From the NCBI GenBank assembly GCA_902729315.2, contig LR746264.1, positions 2,589,378 through 2,653,377 of the forward strand: 64,000 bases of DNA, given 5' to 3'. Under the pieces are notes generated by a model. It had not been told where the DNA came from. It searched no databases and was given only the letters and a program-made list of their open reading frames with translations. The position numbers and the translations under genes are program-made. The stretch comes from Spirodela intermedia (lineage: Eukaryota; Streptophyta; Magnoliopsida; Alismatales; Araceae). Of this stretch, positions 38,301 through 49,305 are shown piece by piece (the stretch's first letter is position 1; each line of letters begins with the position of its first letter).

Positions 38301-41300
38301 CTCTTTTGTGCTCTCCACCTTCCCATAAAAAATTCGTGGTTAAAAAACCCTCTTCCATTTGGTGAATTTCCCAAATGCAGGCTAGAAAGGATGCAGTACC
38401 TTTTAAGACTGGAGTTTCAAAGAAAGTAAAAGGTAGCAAAGATAAATGGAAATAAACCAATTGAAAATACAAGAACTGAAAAGGGATCAAAGCAGATGAA
38501 TCTAAACTACAAGGAACGATCGGGTAATTGAATATCATCATCATTCTTGTGCAATCTAGCACAGGATAGACATAACGGAAGTACCTTAACGAGAGTTGTA
38601 GATGCAATAGCAAAATCGTCAAGAGATTCCACTTTTTCTAGTTGCAATGCACTATAAAGCTCATCAGGGTTACTAAACTCCTCAAAATCCTCCTGCACAA
38701 AACATGGAAAAAACTAGAAGGTCAACCAACAGTGGATAGAACTGAAGGAGCGGCAATATAACAATAATTTAGTAATGAATTTCAAATATCTACTCAATGA
38801 GTACAGTGAAAAGGTATAGAAACTGTTGAAAAGATGATGCACCCTAAAAGTTTAAAGTTTAACAACTTCAATATATACAGAAGATCATTCTAAATTGAGC
38901 ATGATAGCACACAAAAAAATACTAGCAATACAAAATGCAGAATATAATTTAAAATATGCACCTGATTACGTTCAACATAATCTTCTAGAAATTCCTTGAC
39001 ATCGTTGACCTGTTCAGGACTCAATTCATCATTGTCTAATAATCTCAAAATCCACTCTAGTTTCATAATATGGGTTTTATGCCGAGTAATTGACGTCTCC
39101 AAGTGAGTCTACAAGGGAAAAAAATCAACAACAAGAAAACACCACTTTAGGTTAGCATCGAGTCTATTACCATACATCTGAATTATCCATATTACTCAAC
39201 TCAGATAAAAATAAACTCATAGATAAAGTCATCAATTAATCTTATCCAATCTCACCAATCTATTTGGTTTACTTTTCCCCTTCTTCACAGAAAGTCCTTC
39301 AATTTCTGCTTCGAAGTTGTCAATCTGAGATTCTAGATCACCAACCTGCCATGCTCAAAAGATACATCTAATATTTACTCCCTCCGCAGCTAACAAAGGT
39401 CAGATCAATGAGAAAATAAAAAATTAAGACGAATATAAAGTATCGAAAAAATATTATTAATCATAAAAATGAGATTTGATGTGGAAGAAGTCCGGAAAGA
39501 AGGGAAATCTGACCTTGAATTCTTTAGGAATGGAACCCTCAATCCTTGATCAACAAAGATTTAAATGACCCTTAAATCCATTAGGATCATAAGAACACTC
39601 TTTAAATTCACAAGAGTTGCTTGAATCCACAAGTAGAGAACAATATTCTATTACTATTGGAACGACTAGATTTTACAACAAGTAGCCTGCTAGTGCCAGA
39701 AAAGTGAATTAATAAGAAAACAACTACTAGTGCCACAAAACTAATGCCTATCTAAGCCTTGGGTCTGCTAGGTTGGATTTGGGTCTTGAATGTATTTTGG
39801 GTCTTCAAACCGTCATGCTTTATGTTTTTCACATTTTGGGTAATTTGGGCCACAAGTTCTGGGTCCTTCCTTGGTTATCGGAGTAGTGTTCTCCCTCAGG
39901 GATCAATATTGGTTCCTGCTAGGTAAGCATCTGCCCTTCATCGCTCTTTAAGAGGGGAGCGAGAAACATTAATCCAAAGTAGACCAAAGGCCATGAGAAA
40001 ACCTCATATTCTGGGTAAACCCACGTCAAACATGAGGATAGAGATATGCACAAAGATTATGCCAACAGTTTCTAGCATAGAACAGTCGAGCTGCATTCAC
40101 AATGGAGTCCCAGTAACCAGCCAAAAAGAACACACACAACATTTACTGTACTGATAAAAGACATTCACAAGGATGCTAATAAAAATCAGTAAGATTTGCA
40201 TCACTAGACAATTTATCATTTTATCGGTTCATAGAGGGAAAAAACTGAGCAGATATAAGTACCAAAAAAAAACTTGAAAACCACGAATGACAAGGAAAAA
40301 AATAAAAAGTCAATGTGCACATCAACAGAAAAAGTAAGACCATAGTGAGCACATGCTCCTTGAAACCATAAAAAGTTTTAAGTCAAACAAGAAACAACTT
40401 AGGAAAGGATATTTATTTGAAACATACATATGAGATATCATGAGTTCTAGGTAAACATTAACTGCTGTCAATCTTCAGCATGAAATAAATACATCGCAAT
40501 CAATACATAATCACTAGAACACGAAACAAAGCATAAGATAAATTACCGTATTATCGATATCGAATAGATGTAAACTGAATGATCAATGCACTAAAGAAAG
40601 GAAAATCTAACCCCTACTTACAATGTTGTTTAGCCAGTCCCTTGTCTCTGATTTAGCTTTTTCTTTTGGATCCTACACATGACGATATCACATGAATTCA
40701 AATCATTGTTAGCAAATTAAATCAATCCGTGGTAATACTCACCTAACAACATACCATTACCAGAACTAAACCTAACAAACCAATGGGGACGTGCAATTAG
40801 AGAGTATTGTAAGCTTTTTTCACATGACTGTCTTTCTGTTAGAACAAATATTTATTTGCACACTTTATAATTTATTATGAAAATGAGACAAGAAATGACA
40901 ACTGTTAGGGAAAAATGTTAACTTACGAAATTATGTATAAACAAGAAAACAGAGGTACGAATGATAGTTAATAACCAAATGATATGAACTTTAGTTCTAT
41001 TGCAACTTAAAGCTGTAGCAAAACATTCAAGACATGGTACATGAATTATTCAGGAAGAAAGCATCAACTTTCGATAGAAATCAATAAAATGGCACACTAT
41101 ACTTATCTCATCAACAAATGACAACGAGTTTTTTTGGATTTTCCACCATTACACCAATGACAATTTGATCAAAAATGATGTCAGCATTAGACGTCAGAAA
41201 GCCTTGATAAAAACAGTAATATGAAGGTTAAAATTATTTAGTTTATATTTTCGGTTTCATATACTTATCTTCCTTGTCAGGCATAAAATCAGGAAAATTG

Positions 41301-43104
41301 GTCGAGTATGAACCCAAATTCTTACCATAACACGTAAAAATTGTAATGATGAAAATAAATTTAGGTACAAAGAAGAGGCAAGAAGCAGAAAGAAATACAG
41401 CACTGACTTACAGTTTTTGGTTGCTGACCTAAACCTTCCTTGGAGAAGGCTTTTGTCTTTGTCTCCTTTTCACACACCTTGAATCGTTCCATCTCACGTT
41501 CAATCTGCTTTCGTGCATCCATGAGAGCCTGCTCATAAGAGGCACTAACCTATGTCAACATGTATCACAAATTTCGTAGTTAACACCAACATGACAAGTT
41601 TACATTAAGGAGGAAAACAACAGAAGATAACTATGCTTCAAACAATCCAACTTTCGTGAATCCAGCTTAGATAATTTTTGCATAATTAACAGTTATAAAC
41701 GAGTGACGTGTACCTACTTCACAAGCTCTCGAAAATACACGAGTATTGCATAATTACACCAAGAAAAATTTTGGGACATCCTAAAACAATCCAATTGGCA
41801 AAACACTATGAGTGCCATCATCGTCCACAGACATAACAGAAGCAATGTAAAGCAAGAAGAATATCTCCATGTGTGGTATTACTGTTCTCCAATAAGAAAA
41901 AACGTCTAGAACGTCTACATCTGAAAATATATATTATTTTTAGACAAAGAGAAGCATAGTAAGTAATCTAAAAATAATATCGTATGAGCTCATTGCAGAA
42001 TTGAGGTCAAGCTGAGACACATGTTCAAGTTGAATACTAGCATAGGAACAAGTAAATTATCATCCCTGTAAGATATTTCAATCTTAGTGGACAGTGAATA
42101 CTTTCCCCACGAAAATTCCTAAACAAGCAAATAAGTAGCTATATATGTACTCTCCAAGTTTCAACCATTGAGACTGAAAATCCAATTCTCAGTAAAACAA
42201 GGATCCACGGCCCTGGCATTGATCATGGTTTCGAAAATAGTAAGTAGGAAGAAACGAACAAAGTTAGCAGAATAGAAGCTTAAAATAGGATCATTTTGGA
42301 ACGCAGGCTCCCATGAACATCTAGCCTTGTGCAAAAACAATTCCAGACAAATCGACGCAAAAACATACCGCAAGCCTAAGAAGGGAATGACACTTCAGAA
42401 ACACTGCCACCTACTGCAAAAGCAGTTCCATACCAAATCAGCGTAAGAACATACTGTCCATCCTAGGAAGGGAATGACGCTTCAGAAACATTGCAACGTA
42501 CTGTAAAAGCAATTCCATACCACATCAACGGAATGGCAGAGTCTGCCAAATAAGGGGAATGAACTTTTTAGCAGCAAGGTTACGTATCAAAGATACAAGC
42601 GTACGGAGCATTATAAGATAAAAAGATCACAAGGGCCCCAAAAAAATAATTCCACGTAAAATAGAACAACCGATGACTGGCTGACATTATGTACTGTGAA
42701 TTCAGAGATAGTACTGCATAGATAGACTCCAGAAGTCCAAATATTAAAGCCTAAAAGCAACCGAAGATGCGCACCGAATGTTGGGATCATACACCAACCT
42801 TCTTATCCTTTATCTCGCTGGACTGGATCCATGACTTGATTTGGTCTCTGTATCTCTGAAGCTTCTTGATCTCCTTCTTCAGGTCCGCTTCAAACTTCTC
42901 TTTCTGGTTCGCATTCTCCGTGTCGTAGACCTGCCGACGCGGAAAGAGCCCGCATGACACCAGCAACGATCCCAGAATTCCAGGAGTCCACGAAGGGAAA
43001 GAGGGTCAGACCTTGTTCCATATGCTATCGAAGATGTCGACCCCTTCCTGCACCTTCTTCAAGACGCGATCGATCTCCCCCTGCAGCTTCCTGCTGGCCC
43101 CCAT
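28235..43104 (-). CDS. NOT3: CCR4-NOT transcription complex subunit 3 (NOT3)
   Basis: Sixteen exons on the minus strand: 43104-43012, 42930-42799, 41549-41412, 40672-40622, 39345-39256, 39108-38962, 38692-38585, 37183-37109, 35608-34844, 33358-33218, 32627-32474, 32388-32237, 30140-29868, 29756-29625, 29524-29346 and 28298-28235. They encode 897 aa. Residues 1-235 form the conserved coiled-coil Not3 domain ([20 protein letters not shown]). A long low-complexity Ser/Gly/Pro/Gln linker follows, with [19 protein letters not shown] near 510 and Gln11 at 641-651. The C-terminal NOT box covers about 770-897 ([20 protein letters not shown], then WFQRHEEP, ending [10 protein letters not shown]). NOT3 is a scaffold subunit of the deadenylase complex that controls mRNA decay and translation. 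Exons make up under 20% of this 14.9-kb locus. The length is slightly above the roughly 850 aa of the Arabidopsis homologue. Confidence 0.94.
32330..32362 (-). repeat. Pure (CAG)11 coding repeat in NOT3 exon 12
   Basis: Eleven uninterrupted CTG triplets on the plus strand read as CAG on the coding strand, giving Gln641-Gln651 between KVEE and SLSDDS. The linker around it is poorly conserved, so length changes there may be tolerated. Confidence 0.97.
33914..33966. repeat. Short direct repeat in NOT3 intron 9
   Basis: TAAATCATGAAGGTTTTACC followed by AT occurs twice with a 30-base period, at 33914 and 33944. It looks like a simple local duplication. Confidence 0.8.
42331..42533. repeat. Tandem repeat of about 85 bases in NOT3 intron 2
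   Basis: Units start at 42331, 42416 and 42503; the third is partial. They share GCAAAAGCAATTCCA-like starts and the block GAAGGGAATGAC followed by CTTCAGAAACA. The copies differ at about one base in six. Confidence 0.8.
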
Positions 43105-43972
43105 GGCGGAACCGAAAACGCACGAGCATCCGACGTCTCGTCGAAACTTCTAGGGTTTCGCACCCTCCCACCCCTCCTCTCCCTCGTCCTCTCCCAACGG
43201 TTCTTCCCGTCCTAAGGAGAAAGTAGCCCATTTTGTCGATCGGCGGTGATAGTTGCTGCCCCGGATATGTGGGGCCCCCCTCGCCTAAACAAGGCCCACT
43301 AACGAGAACCGGGGAATGCTAACGTGTAAATTAATCAGTACGGAAAGGTCTAACCTGTCAACGGCCCTTATGAATCCAAGCCCAGGCCCAGTCCACTATA
43401 TAGGAATGACGATTATACCTCGCGTGCAACTCGAGGATTGAAGGGCATGAACAACTCACTGGGGCAATTAAGGAGATAACTAATATCGGATAATTATTGA
43501 CCTGGACCTATGAAATCTTGACAGGTGGCATAGAGGCACTGGTCAGCCCTAGGCTGGGAATTTGTTGTTTGACCGCTTGGGGCTAACTAGCCTTGGGTTA
43601 ATAATAACAGTACGGAGGGAGATTTTTGGTCCTGTTAGAGATATTTTCATCTTTTTGGATAGTGCAGCCAAATTTAGTCAACATTAAGTAAATACCTTTT
43701 TGTAGCCGATGATTTATTTGAATGATGTTGTACGCTATAACAATCTATTAAGATAAAGTTTTGGCCTTTTTTGTCTGAATTCAGTCAAGATGGGACTTTT
43801 TTATAATTAAAACATTCAAAAAGACACTAACTAGGGTTGAGATCAGCTTTGGCCCAGCTTGTCTTTTCAAGATTGGATCTTCAAAATAAATTGGGAAAGA
43901 AATAGACATGCCTGCAATTTGATTAAATACCTCGAGCCTGCTTCTCTAATCACATGCTTGCTTTAATGATCA
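43105..43972. other. NOT3 5' flank and spacer
   Basis: The first 150 bases upstream of the NOT3 start are CT-rich on the plus strand, as in many plant 5' UTRs. The rest is AT-rich spacer with no gene seen. Confidence 0.5.
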
Positions 43973-44271
43973 TTCTCTCTCTCTCTCACTCACTCACTCA
44001 CTCACTCACTTTGTAAAACTAGTTGATGGGTAGGCAAGTTGCCCCCATCGTCTGCTTTCCTCCTCTGCTCCCCTCTGGTTCTCTCTCTCTCACACACATA
44101 CACACTTAGTAAAACTAGTTGATAGGTAGGCAAGTTACCCCCATCGTCTCCTTTCCTCCTCTTCCTCCTGTGCTTCCCTCTGCTTCTATCTCTCTCTCTC
44201 ACACACACGCTCACTCTATAAAACTAGTTGATGGGTAGACAAGTTGCCCCCATCGTCCCCTTCCTCCTCTG

Positions 44272-44334
<63 letters not shown>

Positions 44335-44336
44335 AT
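43973..44336. repeat. Compound tandem repeat with CT, CACT and CTAT tracts
   Basis: Three copies of a unit of about 96-109 bases begin near 44013, 44109 and 44218. Each carries TAAAACTAGTTGAT and GCAAGTTGCCCCCATCGTC-like blocks and is separated from the next by CT-rich or CA-rich simple sequence. The array starts with (CT)n-(CACT)n and ends with a pure CT tract (44275-44322) and CTAT units. Confidence 0.9.
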
Positions 44337-44463
44337 GGCGCAAAAATTTGAAACACAAGCAAGAGAAAAAAAATTGTGAAGATAACAAATGGGGCTAAAA
44401 GAATATCTTTCACTGCTACAAATTGGGGTAAAACAGAAGGAGGCAATCGTTTGGTTAGTCAAC

Positions 44464-47400
44464 TCAGAGGTGGCCTCTCCCTCCACATGTTGAACACATG
44501 GTGTTGCCAGAGCCGCCACAGCCTATGACCACAGCCCAACAGGTTCCACATCAGGGCAGGAAAGTAAACCAACACTTCTGAAGGGAAATGAATAAACTGT
44601 AGAACATATGCAGACAAACAATAGCCAAGTTATGAATACACGTGCGAGTTCATGTGACAATTTCTCATGGAACTGAACACATGTCAGGTTTTCTTACCTT
44701 TTCCTTCGGATATTGTGTCCAAAGGTATTTAAAACATAGACCACCAGATATTATGCAAATTAAAATGTCTAAGAGGTATACAAGAAAAAGCTGTTTCAAT
44801 CATGGATATATGCAGAAAAGAAGTATTAACCAAGTTTCTGTAATCCTTTCAAGGACCGACAGAAGCAACTGCATATGTTGAAAGATTTAACTCAGATAGA
44901 GACTGTAACTATGAGAAGTTTGTGGTTCGAGTCTTGAGCTGATGATTGAAAGGTCAACATCATGTTTCCCCCCATGTGACACTCGTATAAAATGCAGGCA
45001 TTTTATTCTCTCCAGCTTGTTTTCGTTCTGTCTGCATTTCTACTGTACCACTGTTAGCTTTTCATTATTACAGCGGGTTAATAAGGTAAAGAACTAGGCA
45101 TGATACTGCATCAAGTTAGATCTAACAGGTGCTTGCATGTCCCCACCTGGTTGGATTTGTAGCAAGCTTCTCCAGTAGTGACTACAGATTGTGAGAAAAG
45201 AGCAAGTATGAGGATTTTTCAGTAGTGACTACAGTATTGTCATTATCGGATGAGGATTTTTCCGCATGCACAGCACACCAAATCATATATGAGGAAGTTT
45301 ATGCTTGACTTCAAAAAAAGATGCTATATTGTTTAAAAAATAGAGGCTTTTCGATCTAGGACCATAAGCTTCTCACAGTTAGTCTCTATCGCAGCTAAAT
45401 CTTTTAACATATGTAGTTGCTTGTGTCGGTCCTTAAAGGATCCAAGAAATTTGGTTAATACTTTTTTCTGTATATATTCCATCATATATCACGATAGAAT
45501 ATAAATCATCAATGCTACCAACTGAAGGAACAAAAGTCAACAGTTCTCGAAATTCGTCACAGAAATGATGAAATCAAATCAGTACACGAGAGAGGAAAGA
45601 TATGGTTGAAAACTGATAAATCTAGTGTTTTTGATATAAAGCAGATTTATATTGAGCATGGTGGTAAAAGGAACTATGAAAGGAGATACGTACCTAGACA
45701 CCTAACTTTGACAATAATCCCCTGACACTCCAAAATGGAGTCAACATATAAGCCTGAACCAGAGCACGTAGTGCACAAGACAGCCCCTTTTGATTCACAG
45801 TCCATGCAAGGGGATTTATCCCCAATTTCCTTCGTGCTCAATGATAAACCAATGGGCTTTTCAATTTTCTCTTCTGGAATCGATTTATCATAACAAAATA
45901 GAGATTCCAGTTTGCTTTTGCAGCTTTGCAAGTCACCTGATGAAGCTGAAACTCTCTGAAAATGAAAATGGAACAGTTAATGAAGACATTCCGCTTAGAA
46001 CTCTGGTTAGATTAACTTAATAAACGCCAGAATTCCCACAAAGGTAAAAATGGAGACGGGAAATTTCTGAGCGAAAAATACTTTCCACATAAGTTTAGAG
46101 TTGATAAATAGAGAACTACCACAGAAATCTATGGAAAGTGATTGGAGAAAATTCATTGCATACTGGGTACAAACAAGGTATAAATAACTCCAACAGTAAG
46201 GAATTGATATAAAAGTCAGGTGCGTATTCCATAATAAAATAGATTAGAGTGATTAACATGTTCCAAGTCAAAGAAACTAGTCATTCCATTGCATGTATCA
46301 TTAGCATATGAGCATTTAAAGAGAAAATGTCCACTGTATTCTGAAAGAAAAAATAGCTACAGTTGATAAGAGTCCACAAAAATAGCAAATCCGTGCTCTT
46401 TCAAATTTAAAAACAGCAGACTGAGTAATCATTGCAAAGTAGCATTATAAAATAATCATACATTATTACTACAGTGACTTTATCTATCCTTTCTGCACTG
46501 ATTTCTGACACATCAGTGACTACCATATGAGATATGTTCCATTACGAACCGTTCAGATCAACTGCATAATCTGGAAATAGTTGAGTGCCATATTACTGCT
46601 GCACGATCAGAGGGCTAGTCATAGCCTCTGCATTTGTCATAATGAAGAGAAACTGCATTTGTCATAGCCTCTGCAAAGAATTCATAATAAAAGACATCAT
46701 CCCAAGTGGTTCTCCAGTACGTCGTTTATAACTTTCAGGCGGAAGTCCTAAGGAGTGACATCGTAGAAGCCTCTTGACGTCTAAGCAAATGAGACTAAAA
46801 GAGTTAAGTTGATAGAGTTGGAGACTGAAGCTTATTTAAATTTTTTCTGTAAAAAGCACACACAGAAACTGGGGGAAGAAGTTCAGATGACAATGCTTTA
46901 CTAAAATTTTCCGAATATCGTTTATAAATCTGACGGTAGTGTTAACCCAGGTAGTCAATGTCAGCCTAAGGTTTTTAGTTATAAAATAAAAATGGGCAAA
47001 ATTCGTGAGGATAACTCGTGAAGAGACCTCTGTTCCCACTGAAAAGCTATCCTTTTCTGCCTTTCGTACTTCTTAAACAAATCATTGAAATGTGGACTCT
47101 GAGGACTATCTGAGGAATATCTCATATGTAAAACACACAAATCTTTAAAATCACCACCTAAGTCAAATAGCACAACAATAAATGGTGAATCTTTACGATA
47201 AATAAAAATCATCATCCAGAACATTCACAATAACAGGTCTTGATGATGCTACCTACTTTTCTAAAGTACTCTGTCATAGACTATGTTAAACATCTAAGAT
47301 GTCTATATCATATTTTTCTTCACTTTATCAAAAAAAATTCGCAATTGATCTTTACTTGTTAGAACCATCGGATTATACCTCTTAATGCGCCATCTGCCGT

Positions 47401-48353
47401 CCATATATATGTGCAAACCATGCCAAATGGTTCTCTCTGATTTCACTCCATGTTGCAACATTCCTTCCCATATTTTTACTAGAGCCATTCGATGCAAGAT
47501 CTCTTATCTATTTTTATCTGCACATACATCCGCATAAACGTGTCCATTTATGCTGATTAAATCTATTCAATGCGGTTTTCTGCAGTAGCTCAATATTTTT
47601 TATCCCATAAAATATCCAGAAGCCATTTCAAAAACACAGGAACATATTGATCACGGAGCATTTCAGATCTTCCAAAATTTTAGTTTGATCAATACGCTAT
47701 CATGTGAACCACGCCCTGATTTTTCCCTCTTTCGCACTGATTTTCAGTAAAAACTTAATTTCCTATCGGACTAAGACGCTTATACATAGTTCTAATTGAT
47801 GAAACACAGGAGAATCTCAGAACTTCAAAATTATTTCTCGGTGGATATTGAACATTTTACATGTCAAGCTCACAAGTCTCTCCTCTTCTTGATCTTCTAG
47901 AGATCGTCATCTTTTAGCTGCTGTCGGCTCACTGCATGTTCTCTATTTTCTTTACGAGTCCCACTTCGGTTCCCTGTCCTCATATCCATGCTTTAGTTTT
48001 TTCTGATGGAAGTCAGTAATACCATCTTCTGGTGATTGAAGTTTTCGAGTGTGTTCCTTGATCTTTAGGCCTAATTTTCGCATTAAAATCGTACTGTATA
48101 TACCTATCTAGATCATACAAATCTTAAAACCATCAGACACCGCATCTAGCTCGTATCCACAAGCCACTACACTACTTCCAAGTAATGATTACCATAAATT
48201 CGATAGATTGACTTTACCCACCCGATAAGGAACGGGGAAGGAGACGCATCGTCCTGGGGAGAGCCGGCGAATCCCTCCGGCAGGAAGCCTCGATCCGGCC
48301 CGGGGAAAAAGTCCTCGAGGATGGCGAAATCCGGCGACGGGACACGACGCCAT
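44464..48353 (-). CDS. BSD2-like plastid DnaJ-type zinc-finger chaperone
   Basis: Three minus-strand exons, 48353-48222, 45955-45694 and 44522-44464, give 150 aa. The C-terminal half has four CxxCxGxG-type motifs, the mark of the DnaJ cysteine-rich domain without a J domain: Cys94/97 (CMDCESKG), Cys105/108 (CTTCSGSG), Cys130/133 (CLGCGGSG) and Cys141/144 (CSTCGGRG). This is the architecture of BSD2 and related small chloroplast proteins that help assemble Rubisco or photosystems. The particular client of this copy cannot be told. Exon 1 encodes an Arg- and Ser-rich, acid-poor leader (MASCPVAGFRHPRGLFPRAG) that fits a plastid transit peptide. In-frame ATGs at 48383 and 48380 are alternatives. 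Exons 2 and 3 are firm; exon 1 is the best fit but less certain because it needs a GTGGGT donor. Confidence 0.78.
44797..45493. repeat. Fold-back inverted repeat in intron 2 of the BSD2-like gene
   Basis: The arm at about 44800-44930 is repeated in reverse complement at about 45357-45490. Shared blocks include AAGTATTAACCAA, AAGGACCGACA, AAGCAACT, CATATGTT, AAAGATTTA and GATAGAGACT. The match is roughly 80% over 120-130 bases, with a spacer near 430 bases. This has the layout of a fold-back or MITE-like insertion, but no clear target-site duplication was found. Confidence 0.8.
45173..45268. repeat. Short tandem duplication in the fold-back spacer
   Basis: CAGTAGTGACTACAG occurs near 45173 and 45220. 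Each copy is followed some 25-30 bases later by ATGAGGATTTTTC. This is a duplication of about 47 bases within the loop of the fold-back element. Confidence 0.7.
46618..46675. repeat. Interleaved short direct repeats in intron 1 of the BSD2-like gene
   Basis: GTCATAGCCTCTGCA occurs at 46618 and 46661, with CTGCATTTGTCATA-like copies interleaved between them. Confidence 0.7.
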
Positions 48354-48383
48354 GGACGCGCCGACAAGAATCTCCGTCATCAC

Positions 48384-49305
48384 AACTATGGAAGATCAGG
48401 AATCTACGGATTTCCTCTTCTCCTTCCACTGCCACAGTTGCTGCTCCGGAGAGAAACAAACTACCTTGGTATTGCCGCCTGCCCCCAACCCACTAGTTTC
48501 AGTTTACTCCACAAATATTGCTATTTGTTTAAATATAACCGTAAAAACATATATTTTAATGAATTACCCTTAAAGGATCGACCACTCGATCGAGAATCGG
48601 GTCGTCCCGCGTAGATCCGAAAGCTGTCCGACGTGGAATCTGGCGATCTCATCTGCCCAATATATCAATTTTTAAAGATAATAAATTAATATATTCATAA
48701 ATGATAAATATATTTAATTGAGGTAATAATTTAATAATAAATTAAGTATTTATAGAATTAATGAGTAGATCGCTCTCCGGGCCGGTCTCCTTTTCCTAAG
48801 TTATGGTCCGGATCTGTCCCATTCTCTTTTTTCGGCCTTGGGCCTGAGATAAGGAAGGGCAGCGAGGTCCATTTAAAGCCCGAAAAAAGCCCAGGTCGAA
48901 TGACAGAGTGTTTGTGAAGTGGGTTCTGAGATGAATACTTTGTCCTGGGAGAACAACTAGAGAGAGAGAGAGAGAGAGAGCGAACTAGGGTTTCGGGCTT
49001 CTTTTCGGGCTTGAAGCCTTGTTATAAGACGAACGAACTAGGGCCGGGCTAAGTTTCAGGCCGGGCCAGTTTCAGGCCCGGTCTGTGTCAACCTAAGTTA
49101 ATTTCCCCTGTTCGGCGGAGGAACGGTGGGGGTCTAAGCTAGGGTTTCTGTCTGGTTTTCACTGCTTGGGAGGCCTCAGTATTTCTCAGTTCCTTCTCCG
49201 GCATTCTAGAGGCGCGCTCTGCCTCCAGTGTACCCTCGGAGGACTCTTCGTGAACGTCGTCTTCCCTAGCGCCGTCAGCGGGCAGAGAAGGAGTGGGTGG
49301 GGAAA
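48384..49305. promoter_or_regulatory. Divergent promoter region between the BSD2-like gene and CCT8
   Basis: The two genes are head to head about 950 bases apart. An AT-rich core at about 48650-48770 separates GC-richer flanks. An (AG)11 tract is at 48959-48980, and TATAAG near 49022 could be the CCT8 TATA element. A short GGCCGGGC / TTTCAGGCC word repeats at about 49040-49085. Confidence 0.45.

Noticed and set aside
44920-44945. GGTTCGAGTC resembling a tRNA T-arm
   Set aside because: No cloverleaf can be formed around it, and it lies in the fold-back repeat.
48167-48367. Minus-strand frame reading SARPWRRVPSPDFAILEDF
   Set aside because: It has no ATG (it starts at TTG), so it cannot be the first exon of the BSD2-like gene, although it would splice in frame.
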